A stretch of 11,513 nt of DNA from an uncultured bacterium (GCA_903896585.1 CAITYI010000124.1:1-11513); one strand, 5' to 3'. Positions 1-6,154 are shown, numbered from the stretch's first letter. Notes: generated by a model not told the origin, from the sequence alone. Program-made: numbers and translations.

Positions 1-64
1 CGAGTGTTCTTCCCAGGTTTGGCCGCCTGATCGATCCAGGTAAACACGGATAGACATTTAGCGG

Positions 65-84
65 AACCACGTGACACCGTGGTT
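65..84 (-). terminator. Perfect 7-bp hairpin downstream of the first barrel gene
   Basis: AACCACG and CGTGGTT flank a six-base loop, 11 bases beyond the stop codon of the minus-strand gene ending at 96. There is no T-run, so an intrinsic terminator is only a guess, although actinobacterial terminators often lack a clear U-tract. The remaining bases 1-64 show no gene. Confidence 0.4.
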
Positions 85-95
85 TGTGCCAACGG

Positions 96-512
96 CTAGT
101 TGAGGGTGTATGTCGCTGTAGATTTATATGTTTTTCCGTCAGCGAGAAGTACCAATTTCAAGGTACCCCGAGCTCCCGCATATATTCCCGTGCCACCAAC
201 AATTGCATAAATGTCAGTCCAGCCTGGCCCAGGGACGCTCCCGCGATCTATCTCGGTTACTCCCACGAAAAACATTTCTACCTTAGGAAGAACGTTTTGA
301 ATGAGGACTCGACGAACATCAATATTTTCCCCGGGATTATGGGAGATCACTTCACCCTGTGAATATGAAACGCCAATCACCGGTCCATTGATACTTTTTG
401 CGATAGCGAGCTCGCGGTGGAACAAATCTCCATGGTCAATTCCCTGCTCGTTCGAGTCCACCCTTGCCAGACTCCTATTTTCTACATAAAGTTCCAAAAC
501 CTTGGGCTTCAA
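96..512 (-). CDS. Allene oxide cyclase barrel-like (dirigent-like) protein lacking a signal peptide; possibly N-terminally decayed
   Basis: The 138-residue product aligns without gaps to the mature part of the gene at 1849-2364; I count about 60 identical positions over 137. The block IVGGTGIYAGARGT is the glycine-rich signature of allene-oxide-cyclase/dirigent beta-barrels, followed by a C-terminal strand ending TATYTLN. Family membership is from pattern recognition; bacterial members are mostly secreted and of unknown function. The start is odd: the only reasonable one is TTG at 512, with AGAGGG only three bases upstream, and it falls exactly where the paralogue's signal peptide ends (KPK in both). 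The frame stays open upstream to a TAG near 591 but shows no hydrophobic segment. It may be cytosolic, use a cryptic start, or be a truncated copy. No leaderless promoter was seen. Confidence 0.6.
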   Translation of the reverse strand: MKPKVLELYVENRSLARVDSNEQGIDHGDLFHRELAIAKSINGPVIGVSYSQGEVISHNPGENIDVRRVLIQNVLPKVEMFFVGVTEIDRGSVPGPGWTDIYAIVGGTGIYAGARGTLKLVLLADGKTYKSTATYTLN

Positions 513-602
513 TTTCCCTCTGCGGATTACGCTCCCGGTTTTTATCGGATAGTTTCTGACTGAGAAGGGTTTCCAGTTAAGAAATTGCGACTAGTGTCGC
601 GA

Positions 603-1361
603 TCACTGGATGGGTGTGTCAAAAAAAGTTTCCGGGAATGGTTCATTCGCAAGTGTGTAGTGCCACCATTCCTCGGGCAGGTTCACAAAACCAGCAGTCT
701 GCATCGCGGACAGCAGCAGTTGCCGATTGTCTTTTTGCTCCGCCGTGATACCAGGGCTCGCAGTTGCAGCGAGTGGGTCAAAGCAGTCAAATCCGGTGCC
801 CATGTCTATGGACGTGTCCGCAAACCTGACCTCCACCGGTGCAGCGCAGTCGACAATGGGATCTCCCACTACCCACTGCGGGCTGGCCTTTGACCCCAGA
901 GGCACGAGAGTGACATCAACGGTCGACCCACGACTGTGCCCGCTCTTTGCTGCAATCAGGCCCATGGGGAAAAGTTGATCCTTCTCCAGACGCGGGTAGA
1001 ACTCCCCTCGCGTGAGATCGTCTGCCGGGTCCTTGGCCCATTCCACAAAATCAGTGACCGCCCGCTGCGGGCGGTAGCAGTCGTAGACCTTGAGTGAGTA
1101 ACCATTGGCCTTGACGTTCTCTTGCACTTGCACAAGTGCCCGCGCAGCTTCATCGGTGAGCCAGCACTCGGGAGCGTCGTACCCGATAACGGGCCGTCCC
1201 ACAAAATTGTGCTCTCCGTTGTAGCGGATTTCCTGAACAATGTCAGGAGCTACATCGATGAGCCGAGTGAATCCTGCGGGCGGCTCGGCAGCCTGGTTAC
1301 CGCATGCGGTGAGGGCGAGCGCGGCAGCCGCCGCGGTGAGAACTCGGGTAATGACCATCAT
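603..1361 (-). CDS. D-alanyl-D-alanine dipeptidase, VanX-type (peptidase M15D), predicted lipoprotein
   Basis: The zinc dipeptidase hydrolyses D-Ala-D-Ala, in peptidoglycan turnover or, in vancomycin-resistant bacteria, in removal of the drug target. The frame extends to a GTG at 1427 without a ribosome site. I prefer ATG 1361 (252 residues) because it directly gives a lipoprotein signal, MMVITRVL followed by an alanine-rich core and lipobox LTAC with Cys20. The family residues are intact: Arg97 in YDCYRPQ, His142 and Asp149 in SGHSRGSTVDVTL, and Glu231 and His234 in EEWWHYT. CAGAAT lies six bases before ATG 1361, a weak match to the -10 spacing seen elsewhere in the window. No vanH, vanA or two-component genes are adjacent, so a housekeeping or scavenging role at the outer membrane face is more likely than glycopeptide resistance. 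Confidence 0.88.
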   Translation of the reverse strand: MMVITRVLTAAAAALALTACGNQAAEPPAGFTRLIDVAPDIVQEIRYNGEHNFVGRPVIGYDAPECWLTDEAARALVQVQENVKANGYSLKVYDCYRPQRAVTDFVEWAKDPADDLTRGEFYPRLEKDQLFPMGLIAAKSGHSRGSTVDVTLVPLGSKASPQWVVGDPIVDCAAPVEVRFADTSIDMGTGFDCFDPLAATASPGITAEQKDNRQLLLSAMQTAGFVNLPEEWWHYTLANEPFPETFFDTPIQ

Positions 1362-1489
1362 TGGAACATTCTGCTGGTCGGGAAGCGCGGGGGTGAACGG
1401 CTCGCGGGAAATTCCCAAAGACCCCACCGGGGCACATGGATTCCGGTGATGAGACCCGGCAGCGGCAGCGGACTATGTCGCGATCATGG

Positions 1490-1517
1490 GACTTGCTCGC
1501 GGATAGCGGGTCAAGTC
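1490..1517. repeat. Hairpin, 11-bp stem with one bulged base and GGATA loop
   Basis: GACTTG pairs with CAAGTC, and inside it CTCGC pairs with GCGGG (one G.T pair), leaving a single unpaired T at 1511 and a five-base loop. It lies upstream of the dipeptidase gene on the minus strand. There is no T-run on either side, so its role as terminator, operator or RNA element is open. Confidence 0.5.
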
Positions 1518-1576
1518 AAATAAACCATCAGTTAGACGAAGAGTGCTGCCCCGCAAGCCACCGCGGCACCGTTCAG

Positions 1577-1616
1577 TCGCAAGGCGCCTGCGCGCCGAAA
1601 GTTGCGAGCGAGCAAC
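1577..1616. repeat. Overlapping, mutually exclusive stem-loops
   Basis: GGCGC/GCGCC (1583-1596, loop CTGC) is enclosed by TCGCAA/TTGCGA (1577-1582 with 1602-1607). A competing stem GTTGC/GCAAC uses 1601-1605 with 1612-1616, so the outer stem and the third stem cannot form together. This might be an RNA structure, or just chance in a GC-rich stretch. Confidence 0.35.
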
Positions 1617-1764
1617 AGGGTGCGCTGCTCGTAAACCGGACAACCAAAAAAGATTGAAGCATTTTCGCCCAAGGCACTTCAACCGACTCCACCAATCGAG
1701 TGACCACACGACCTGGCGGAAAAATTCGGGCACGCCAGCCAGTTCGAATGCTAGCCGCACTCCG

Positions 1765-1817
1765 CCGACGGTCTCTCGGGTTCTGCTGGAAATAAGATCC
1801 CGAGAGATCACCGCCGG
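1765..1817 (-). terminator. Long stem-loop downstream of the secreted barrel gene (candidate terminator)
   Basis: A perfect 9-bp inverted repeat (TCTCTCGGG at 1772-1780, CCCGAGAGA at 1799-1807) is extended by a further 7 bp (1765-1771 with 1811-1817, one wobble pair) across a three-base bulge; the loop is 18 bases. It begins about 30 bases after the stop codon of the minus-strand gene ending at 1849. No T-tract follows. Termination is the simplest reading, inferred from position and stem strength. Confidence 0.5.
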
Positions 1818-1848
1818 TTGAGCCAACGTCAGTACCAATTTTTAAAAT

Positions 1849-2364
1849 TTATTTAATTGTGTAGGTCGACTTGGACTTAGTTGTGACGCCGTCGGATAAA
1901 AGAGTGGAGACAACTGTGCCTTGAATACCTGCGTAGATTCCAGTTCCACCCACAATTGTGAATTCAAGTTTAAACCCAGGACGAACGAGTTCACCCAGTT
2001 TGACTTCTGCTAAGCCCACGTAATGAACCTGCCCTTTGGGGTAAACCGCTTGGATCGAAAGTGTACGCACATCCGTAGCATTTGTCTTATCGCTATAAAC
2101 GACTTCCGCCTGTGTGTATGAAACTCCAGTGACCTTTCCACCTCGAGTCAGAGAAATGTTTCCCTTTCGATAAACCATGTCGCCATAATCTAATCCGGCA
2201 CCATCTGGATCAACTACAATTACACTGTCATTTGTCGTATAGGTAGTGAGCGTTTTGGGCTTATCCGATGGAGCAGCTATCGCACCGCTACCTCCACCGA
2301 CAATTGTGAGAGTAACAAGGGCAACGGATACGAATGTACTTATTGCAGTGCGACGCAACTTCAT
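1849..2364 (-). CDS. Secreted allene oxide cyclase barrel-like (dirigent-like) protein
   Basis: The product has 171 residues. ATG 2364 is set by a strong ribosome site, AAAGGAG, seven bases upstream, and by the signal peptide that follows: MKLRR, a hydrophobic core at about residues 7-22, and AIA before a likely cleavage after residue 30. The mature barrel domain carries DVRTLSIQAVYPKG, HYVGLAEV and IVGGTGIYAGIQGT, the same blocks as in the paralogue at 96-512, with a C-terminal strand ending STYTIK. Plant relatives of this fold act as allene oxide cyclases or dirigent proteins; the bacterial group has no established activity, so no reaction is assigned. The gene looks more AT-rich than its flanks, and its leader sits right against an IS481 transposase remnant, both suggesting acquisition. 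An alternative role is a secreted beta-barrel effector or matrix protein. Confidence 0.8.
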   Translation of the reverse strand: MKLRRTAISTFVSVALVTLTIVGGGSGAIAAPSDKPKTLTTYTTNDSVIVVDPDGAGLDYGDMVYRKGNISLTRGGKVTGVSYTQAEVVYSDKTNATDVRTLSIQAVYPKGQVHYVGLAEVKLGELVRPGFKLEFTIVGGTGIYAGIQGTVVSTLLSDGVTTKSKSTYTIK

Positions 2365-2425
2365 GAATTCTCCTTTAGTTTTCCCAGCCTTCAGCTGGAG
2401 CTGCGACAGTAGCAGTACCCAGGAG

Positions 2426-2580
2426 ATGAACCGTTTGACGCGACAGCCCAAACCCTCGCGCCACCTCCACAACAGACTCGCCATCATGGATAACCAAAGG
2501 CACAGCCTGATAACCCTGCTCCATAACACTCAACTCCACAATCATGAGAGAAAGTGTCAAGCATCAGCCGAAACAACACA
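2426..2580 (-). pseudogene. 5' remnant of an IS481-family transposase with part of the element's left end
   Basis: The minus strand from 2545 (ATG, or TTG 2560) encodes MIVELSVMEQGYQAV, then a helix-turn-helix (ESVVEVARGFGLSRQTVH). This is the usual N-terminal start of actinobacterial IS481-family DDE transposases, where a WL-RRY stretch normally follows. Homology stops right after QTVH at 2426 and the frame runs into the leader of the barrel gene, so the DDE catalytic domain (over 250 residues) is gone. Upstream, the sequence TGTTTCGGCTGATGCTTGAC resembles, from memory, the conserved left end of such elements; the exact outer boundary (about 2580) is uncertain. The remnant starts within a few tens of bases of the 3' end of the tRNA gene. 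Confidence 0.72.
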
Positions 2581-2590
2581 TCAACATGAG

Positions 2591-2664
2591 TGGGGCGGGT
2601 CGGGCTCGAACCGACGACGACCGAATTATGAGTTCGGGGCTCTAACCAGCTGAGCTACCGCCCC
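2591..2664 (-). tRNA. tRNA-Met (anticodon CAU, elongator type)
   Basis: The minus strand folds as a complete cloverleaf of 74 bases without CCA. The acceptor stem is GGGGCGG/CCGCCCC, the D stem GCTC/GAGC, the anticodon stem CCGAA/TTCGG with loop CTCATAA, the variable loop TCGTC, and the T stem GTCGG/CCGAC with loop TTCGAGC; the discriminator is A. The anticodon CAT is at 2628-2630. The paired G1-C72 and the absence of the three G-C pairs of initiator anticodon stems argue against an initiator. A lysidine-modified tRNA-Ile2 shares the CAU anticodon and cannot be fully excluded. CCA is not encoded. Confidence 0.95.
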
Positions 2665-2835
2665 CTGTAGGGACATTCAGTCTATCTTTGCGTATTCCCA
2701 AAAGTTTGAGCATGGGTGAGGTTCATTCACGTGTTCGAGGATTAACCGTTTGCCACCACAACCAATGCACCACCTTCATGCTGAATAAATGGTGAATTTG
2801 CTGAATTTCAGGTCAATTACGACCAGATGTTCAGA

Positions 2836-2841
2836 TAGTGT
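2836..2841 (+). promoter_or_regulatory. Leaderless -10 element (TAGTGT) of the propeller gene
   Basis: TAGTGT fits TANNNT and ends six bases before GTG 2848, which would place the transcript start at or next to the start codon. No ribosome site precedes the GTG and no good -35 is visible. An 8-base direct repeat, TGCTGAAT at 2779-2786 and 2799-2806, lies upstream and could be a regulator site. Confidence 0.5.
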
Positions 2842-2847
2842 TTTGGC

Positions 2848-3897
2848 GTGCGAAAAAGACTTCTTGCCTTAGCGGCCACCATGATTATGACCGCGGGTGC
2901 GGCGACTCCGGCATTTGCGGATTCATTCACCCTCCAAGGTGACAAGGACACCGGACTACTTGGCGTGAGCCCATTTGCCATGCCGATCACCCCGACAACC
3001 GATCGAGTGTTTTATAGCGGCGGGCTCAGTGGAGGCGGCTGGAGTTTGTCACTGTGTTCCCCTGCGAGCACCTGCACCGGTTCCCCGCTCCCATTTGGTT
3101 TCGGATTCGATTACACCCAGGTGACTCTGGCCGATGGCTCAATGCGCGCCTACTTCGTTCAACCCAGTGCCGGATCAAAGTCCATTGCAACAGCGAGTGT
3201 CACCTACAACGCTGCCGGTGTTCCTCAACTTGGCCCGACAACGAATCTTGGGATCGCATCTCCTCCGGAGCAAAAAGCATGGGGTGTTCCCGATTCCGTT
3301 GTCCTACCCGACGGCAGGGTTCGCCTATATTGGGTCAGCCTGCCCACTGAACCAATCGTGGCCTCATCTGGTCCGACAATGGCGCAACTGAAGTGTCTGG
3401 GTAAGGCACTCGGCAAGAAACGAGTCGCGGTAATTGGTAACGGCGGCAGTCTCACGGCAAAAGATAAAAAGGCACTCAAGAAATGCAAAGTGCCTGCGAG
3501 CATTCTTGCGGGTACAACTACTTCTCGCTCCGGTGAAGTAATTGTCAGCGCCACCTCCACCGACTCTTCAGGGACGCAATTCACACCAGATGCCGGTTAC
3601 CGATTCACCGGCGGTTACGTTGACTCCGACATCATTCAAGCCACGGATGGAAATTGGATTGCTTTGGTGTCCACCGGCCCGGGCACTCCGCCCCAGCGCC
3701 TCTATTCCGCTACCTCCACCGATGGGCTCACGTGGTCGGTAAACACCAACGCACTAACGCCCACTTCCGTGAACTCGCTGGACCCCTCAGCCGTACCCAC
3801 GGGTCCCAATAGTTGGCGAGTGTATTACTCGGTGTCCCCCGCTGCAGATCCGTTCAACAATCACCGAGTCGTTGTGGGAACCCTCACGCGAAAGTAA
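2848..3897 (+). CDS. Secreted beta-propeller-like protein (glycosidase/sialidase-type fold) with a Cys-bracketed Lys-rich insert
   Basis: The product has 349 residues. GTG 2848 gives an export signal: MRKR, a hydrophobic core, and PAFA before cleavage at about residue 24. The mature part repeats a blade-like pattern: TDRVFYSGG (51-59), DYTQVTLADGSMRAYFV (88-104), DSVVLPDGRVRLYWV (149-163), DSDIIQATDGNWIALV (259-274) and DPSAVPTGPNSWRVYYSV (312-329). STDGLTW (290-296) resembles an Asp box. This suits a five-bladed propeller as in GH43-like or sialidase-like proteins, but no catalytic set could be confirmed, so it may only bind glycans. An unusual insert at 183-213 is bracketed by Cys183 and Cys213 and is rich in Lys and Gly; Cys70 and Cys76 form a second possible disulfide. 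Extracellular or surface location is inferred. It is transcribed away from the tRNA. Confidence 0.75.
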   Translation: MRKRLLALAATMIMTAGAATPAFADSFTLQGDKDTGLLGVSPFAMPITPTTDRVFYSGGLSGGGWSLSLCSPASTCTGSPLPFGFGFDYTQVTLADGSMRAYFVQPSAGSKSIATASVTYNAAGVPQLGPTTNLGIASPPEQKAWGVPDSVVLPDGRVRLYWVSLPTEPIVASSGPTMAQLKCLGKALGKKRVAVIGNGGSLTAKDKKALKKCKVPASILAGTTTSRSGEVIVSATSTDSSGTQFTPDAGYRFTGGYVDSDIIQATDGNWIALVSTGPGTPPQRLYSATSTDGLTWSVNTNALTPTSVNSLDPSAVPTGPNSWRVYYSVSPAADPFNNHRVVVGTLTRK

Positions 3898-3916
3898 AGC
3901 GCTGGTTTCGCATCTC

Positions 3917-3922
3917 TAGGCT
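3917..3922 (+). promoter_or_regulatory. Leaderless -10 element (TAGGCT) of the amidotransferase-HMG-CoA reductase operon
   Basis: TAGGCT matches the actinobacterial TANNNT -10 consensus and ends exactly six bases before ATG 3929. No ribosome site is present between them, so transcription probably starts on the ATG. No clear -35 is seen. The promoter lies just 19 bases past the previous stop codon. Confidence 0.68.
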
Positions 3923-3928
3923 CTACCC

Positions 3929-4573
3929 ATGAAGCGCGCATTAGTGCACTCGGAAACTGACATTGCCCATGAGCTTGGCTATGTCGGTGAGTGGTTGGAT
4001 GCCAATGAATACTCGGTGGAACGCTTGTACCGAGACAACACGGGTTCACCTATTTCATTTCCACCCGCGGATCTTCTGATCAATTTGGGATCACTGAACT
4101 CCGCTGCTGACGGTTACACCCAGACACCCGCACTCGCTGAAATTGCTGCCATCAAGGAATGGATAAACACCGGGAACACTTATATTGGAATTTGCTACGG
4201 CGCTCACCTGTTGGCCAATGCCGTGGGCGGCCGAGTTGAACGACAACCCAGCACTCTCCGCACGGTCGAATCAGTTAATACCCCGGAAGTTCTTGGTCCG
4301 TGGGTTCGCTGGCATGAAGACTTTATTATCGATGTCGGATCGGCGCGGGTGCACTCACGATCAAATGGTGTTGTCCTACTTTTTCAATCCGGGTCCGCGT
4401 GGGGGGTGCAACCGCACCTTGAACTGACACCGGAAACCCTCACCCGCATGGCGGCATCAGCAGGGACACCACCCGAGCACTACCTGCCCCTCGTTGAATC
4501 ACTCAGTAGCAATCAAGCCGAAGCACGTGATTCCGCATTCGCCCTCTTGGATCGGATGGTTGGTCACTCATGA
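3929..4573 (+). CDS. Stand-alone class I glutamine-amidotransferase-like protein
   Basis: The product has 214 residues and fills a single GATase-1 domain. The nucleophile elbow is YIGICYGAHLLANAVGG with Cys89; the remaining triad is His163 and Glu165 in WGVQPHLELTPE, so the site looks intact. An oxyanion-type strand, DLLINLGS, precedes it at about residue 48. Such domains take ammonia from glutamine for a synthase partner, or act as gamma-glutamyl hydrolases; no synthetase domain is fused or adjacent, so the acceptor is unknown. The gene is cytosolic (no signal) and overlaps the next gene by ATGA, implying translational coupling with HMG-CoA reductase. It is more GuaA-like or anthranilate-synthase-component-like than DJ-1-like, judging from the Cys-His-Glu triad. 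Confidence 0.85.
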   Translation: MKRALVHSETDIAHELGYVGEWLDANEYSVERLYRDNTGSPISFPPADLLINLGSLNSAADGYTQTPALAEIAAIKEWINTGNTYIGICYGAHLLANAVGGRVERQPSTLRTVESVNTPEVLGPWVRWHEDFIIDVGSARVHSRSNGVVLLFQSGSAWGVQPHLELTPETLTRMAASAGTPPEHYLPLVESLSSNQAEARDSAFALLDRMVGHS

Positions 4574-5745
4574 GCACTCCCAGGAAATCCATTCCGCGCG
4601 ATCCAGAAAATGACTACTCACCCAATGCGGCAGCTCAGCGCCGCGCATTCCTGACCGAGCACACCGGTGCGGATCTCACCCAGGTTGGCAGCAGCTCAAT
4701 CGACCCAGAGAAACTAGCGGGCAATATTGAAAACTTCATTGGCATGGCTCAAGTTCCGATTGGAATTTCCGGCCCGCTGTTGGTGCACGGTGAACACGCC
4801 CAAGGTGAGTTCTTTGTCCCCCTTGCCACCACAGAGGGCGCCCTCGTTGCCAGTTACAACCGAGGCATGCGGGTCATTCATGAATCCGGTGGCGCTGTCG
4901 TGACGGTGACAGCTGACCACATGCAGCGTTCACCCGTGTTTCTATTCCCCAGTGCGCGCCAGGCAAGGGATTTTGGTCTGTGGGTGAACGCCAAAATTGA
5001 CTCAATTCGCCAGGTGGCGCAAGCAACTACGCGGGTCGGCAAACTTGAGGCAATCACCCAGTTCGCGGTAGGTCCACTGTTGTATTTGCGCTTTGATTAC
5101 ACCACCGGCGATGCAGCCGGACAAAACATGGTGAGCAAAGCCACCTTGGCTGCCTGCCAGTGGATCACGCAAACCCACGCGGAGCATCCGGAATTCATTC
5201 TTTCGGGAAATATCGACACGGATAAAAAACATTCTCAGATCAACATGATGCTCGGGCGTGGCAAGCGGGTCATTGCCGAAGTCACCACTCCCCGTGCAGT
5301 ACTCCAACAACTCTTGGGGGTCACTCCTGAAAAACTCTTCAGGGCACGTCAGATCTCCCAAGCCGGTGCTTTCCTAGTGGGGTCGGCGAATAACGGTGCC
5401 CATGCCGCCAACGGACTCACTGCTTTGTATTTGGCCACCGGTCAAGATGTTGCCAATGTCTCCGAATCCCACGGCGGACTCCTGTATTCCCAGTTGCTTG
5501 AATCCGGCGACTACTACTGGTCAATTACCCTGCCATCTGTGATCGTGGCAACCAGGGGCGGTGGTACCGCCCTACCTACCCAACACGAATGCCTGTCACT
5601 TCTTGACTGTGTGGGAGATGGCAAAGCCCTCAAACTCGCGGAGATCGTTGGCGCGACCGTGCTCGCCGGTGAAATATCCCTCGCCTCAGCGGTCATCGCT
5701 GGTGACTGGGTGAGCGGTCACGAAAACCTCGGGCGCAATCGCTAA
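4570..5745 (+). CDS. 3-hydroxy-3-methylglutaryl-CoA reductase (HMG-CoA reductase)
   Basis: The enzyme reduces HMG-CoA to mevalonate with two NAD(P)H, the committed step of the mevalonate isoprenoid route. The 391-residue product is a soluble catalytic domain without membrane anchor. The key residues are all visible: Glu89 in ATTEGAL, Lys219 in GNIDTDKKHSQIN, Asp293 in LATGQDVANVSES and His384 near the C-terminus followed by Arg389 (HENLGR). Substrate and cofactor blocks ENFIGMAQVPIGISGPL and GDAAGQNMVSKAT are intact. The DKK...GRGKRV spacing resembles class I (eukaryote/archaea/actinobacterial) enzymes. It overlaps the upstream amidotransferase gene by four bases and has no independent ribosome site of note. 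No other mevalonate-pathway gene is in the window, so whether a full pathway exists, or mevalonate feeds a special product, is unknown. Confidence 0.93.
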   Translation: MSTPRKSIPRDPENDYSPNAAAQRRAFLTEHTGADLTQVGSSSIDPEKLAGNIENFIGMAQVPIGISGPLLVHGEHAQGEFFVPLATTEGALVASYNRGMRVIHESGGAVVTVTADHMQRSPVFLFPSARQARDFGLWVNAKIDSIRQVAQATTRVGKLEAITQFAVGPLLYLRFDYTTGDAAGQNMVSKATLAACQWITQTHAEHPEFILSGNIDTDKKHSQINMMLGRGKRVIAEVTTPRAVLQQLLGVTPEKLFRARQISQAGAFLVGSANNGAHAANGLTALYLATGQDVANVSESHGGLLYSQLLESGDYYWSITLPSVIVATRGGGTALPTQHECLSLLDCVGDGKALKLAEIVGATVLAGEISLASAVIAGDWVSGHENLGRNR

Positions 5746-5748
5746 CTA

Positions 5749-5783
5749 ATACTCAAACCCATACTCAAACCCATACTCAAACC
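5749..5783. repeat. 12-bp tandem repeat, three copies
   Basis: ATACTCAAACCC occurs at 5749-5760 and 5761-5772, and a third copy, differing only at its end, fills 5773-5783. The array occupies the whole gap between two convergent genes; the stop codon of the minus-strand toxin gene (5777-5779) and its last codon are inside the third copy. Confidence 0.93.
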
Positions 5784-6154
5784 TTGACGCTAACCCCAAA
5801 GTCTTCGGCGCACCTATTCAGTCTCGCATCAAAACTCAACAATGATTCACCAAACTCCACCGCCGCATCAAGTACATAACAATCAGGTAGCGGTAGTCCG
5901 GTGCGATCTCGAATGCTCGCGATTCGAACAGCGCCCTCTAATCCACGTGAATGAACAACAGTTGCCTGCAGAGCCTCAATCACCGCAAGCACGTGACTCA
6001 CAGCACCTGATGCACTGGCTTGGACAAGTGATTCTGCCACCGAGACTTCATGGATTTCCACTGTGCGAGCACCACCAATCAACTTCACCGCAGCCGGATT
6101 GTGTTGATCCTGTGGGTTCAAAAATGCAATGAACGCACTTGAGTCAAGAAGCAT
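5777..6154 (-). CDS. VapC-type toxin, PIN-domain ribonuclease
   Basis: PIN toxins cut RNA, often tRNA or rRNA, using a cluster of acidic residues that bind Mg or Mn. All four are present in this 125-residue protein: Asp4 (LLDSSAF), Glu41 (SVAESLVQA), Asp91 (LPLPDCYVLDAA) and Asp109 (LLSFDARL). The frame is open to 6184, but ATG 6154 is preferred because GGGAG lies just upstream and the family normally begins at this LLD strand. It overlaps the antitoxin gene (stop at 6144) by 11 bases, typical of vapBC coupling. The 3' end runs into a short tandem repeat. Toxic activity is inferred from family and context. Confidence 0.9.
   Translation of the reverse strand: MLLDSSAFIAFLNPQDQHNPAAVKLIGGARTVEIHEVSVAESLVQASASGAVSHVLAVIEALQATVVHSRGLEGAVRIASIRDRTGLPLPDCYVLDAAVEFGESLLSFDARLNRCAEDFGVSVKV

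Larger units (their letters stand above)
1362..1848. other. GC-rich, hairpin-rich segment without a convincing gene
   Basis: About 490 bases separate two minus-strand genes. Open frames exist on both strands (minus 1838-1473; plus 1436-1657 and 1543-1821), but their products look like low-quality translations rich in Arg, Ser and Trp. One minus-strand frame, about 1670 down to a TAA near 1532, reads more like protein (YEQRTLLLAR, then LNGAAVACGAALFV) with GC-rich third positions, but it is short, lacks a clear start and follows a stop codon. Several hairpins are present (1490-1517, 1577-1616, 1765-1817). It may be a decayed gene, a small C-terminal remnant or a structured RNA. I checked for tmRNA and RNase P signatures and saw none. 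Confidence 0.5.

Noticed and set aside
603..1427. Glycopeptide (vancomycin) resistance cluster
   Set aside because: Only a VanX-like dipeptidase is present; no ligase, dehydrogenase or sensor-regulator genes are nearby, and lipoprotein export differs from the cytosolic VanX of resistance clusters.
1473..1838. Minus-strand 121-residue open frame and overlapping plus-strand frames between the dipeptidase and barrel genes
   Set aside because: The translations have no domain-like pattern, signal or ribosome site, and the strongest stem-loops of the region lie inside them. Kept only as a gene-free structured segment.
1428..1848. tmRNA, RNase P RNA or integron attC site
   Set aside because: A TTCGAAT at 1743-1749 recalls a T-loop and GTTAGAC at 1530 recalls an attC core, but no T stem or acceptor pairs around the former, no RNase P core motifs are present on either strand, and no matching partner core lies at attC distance.
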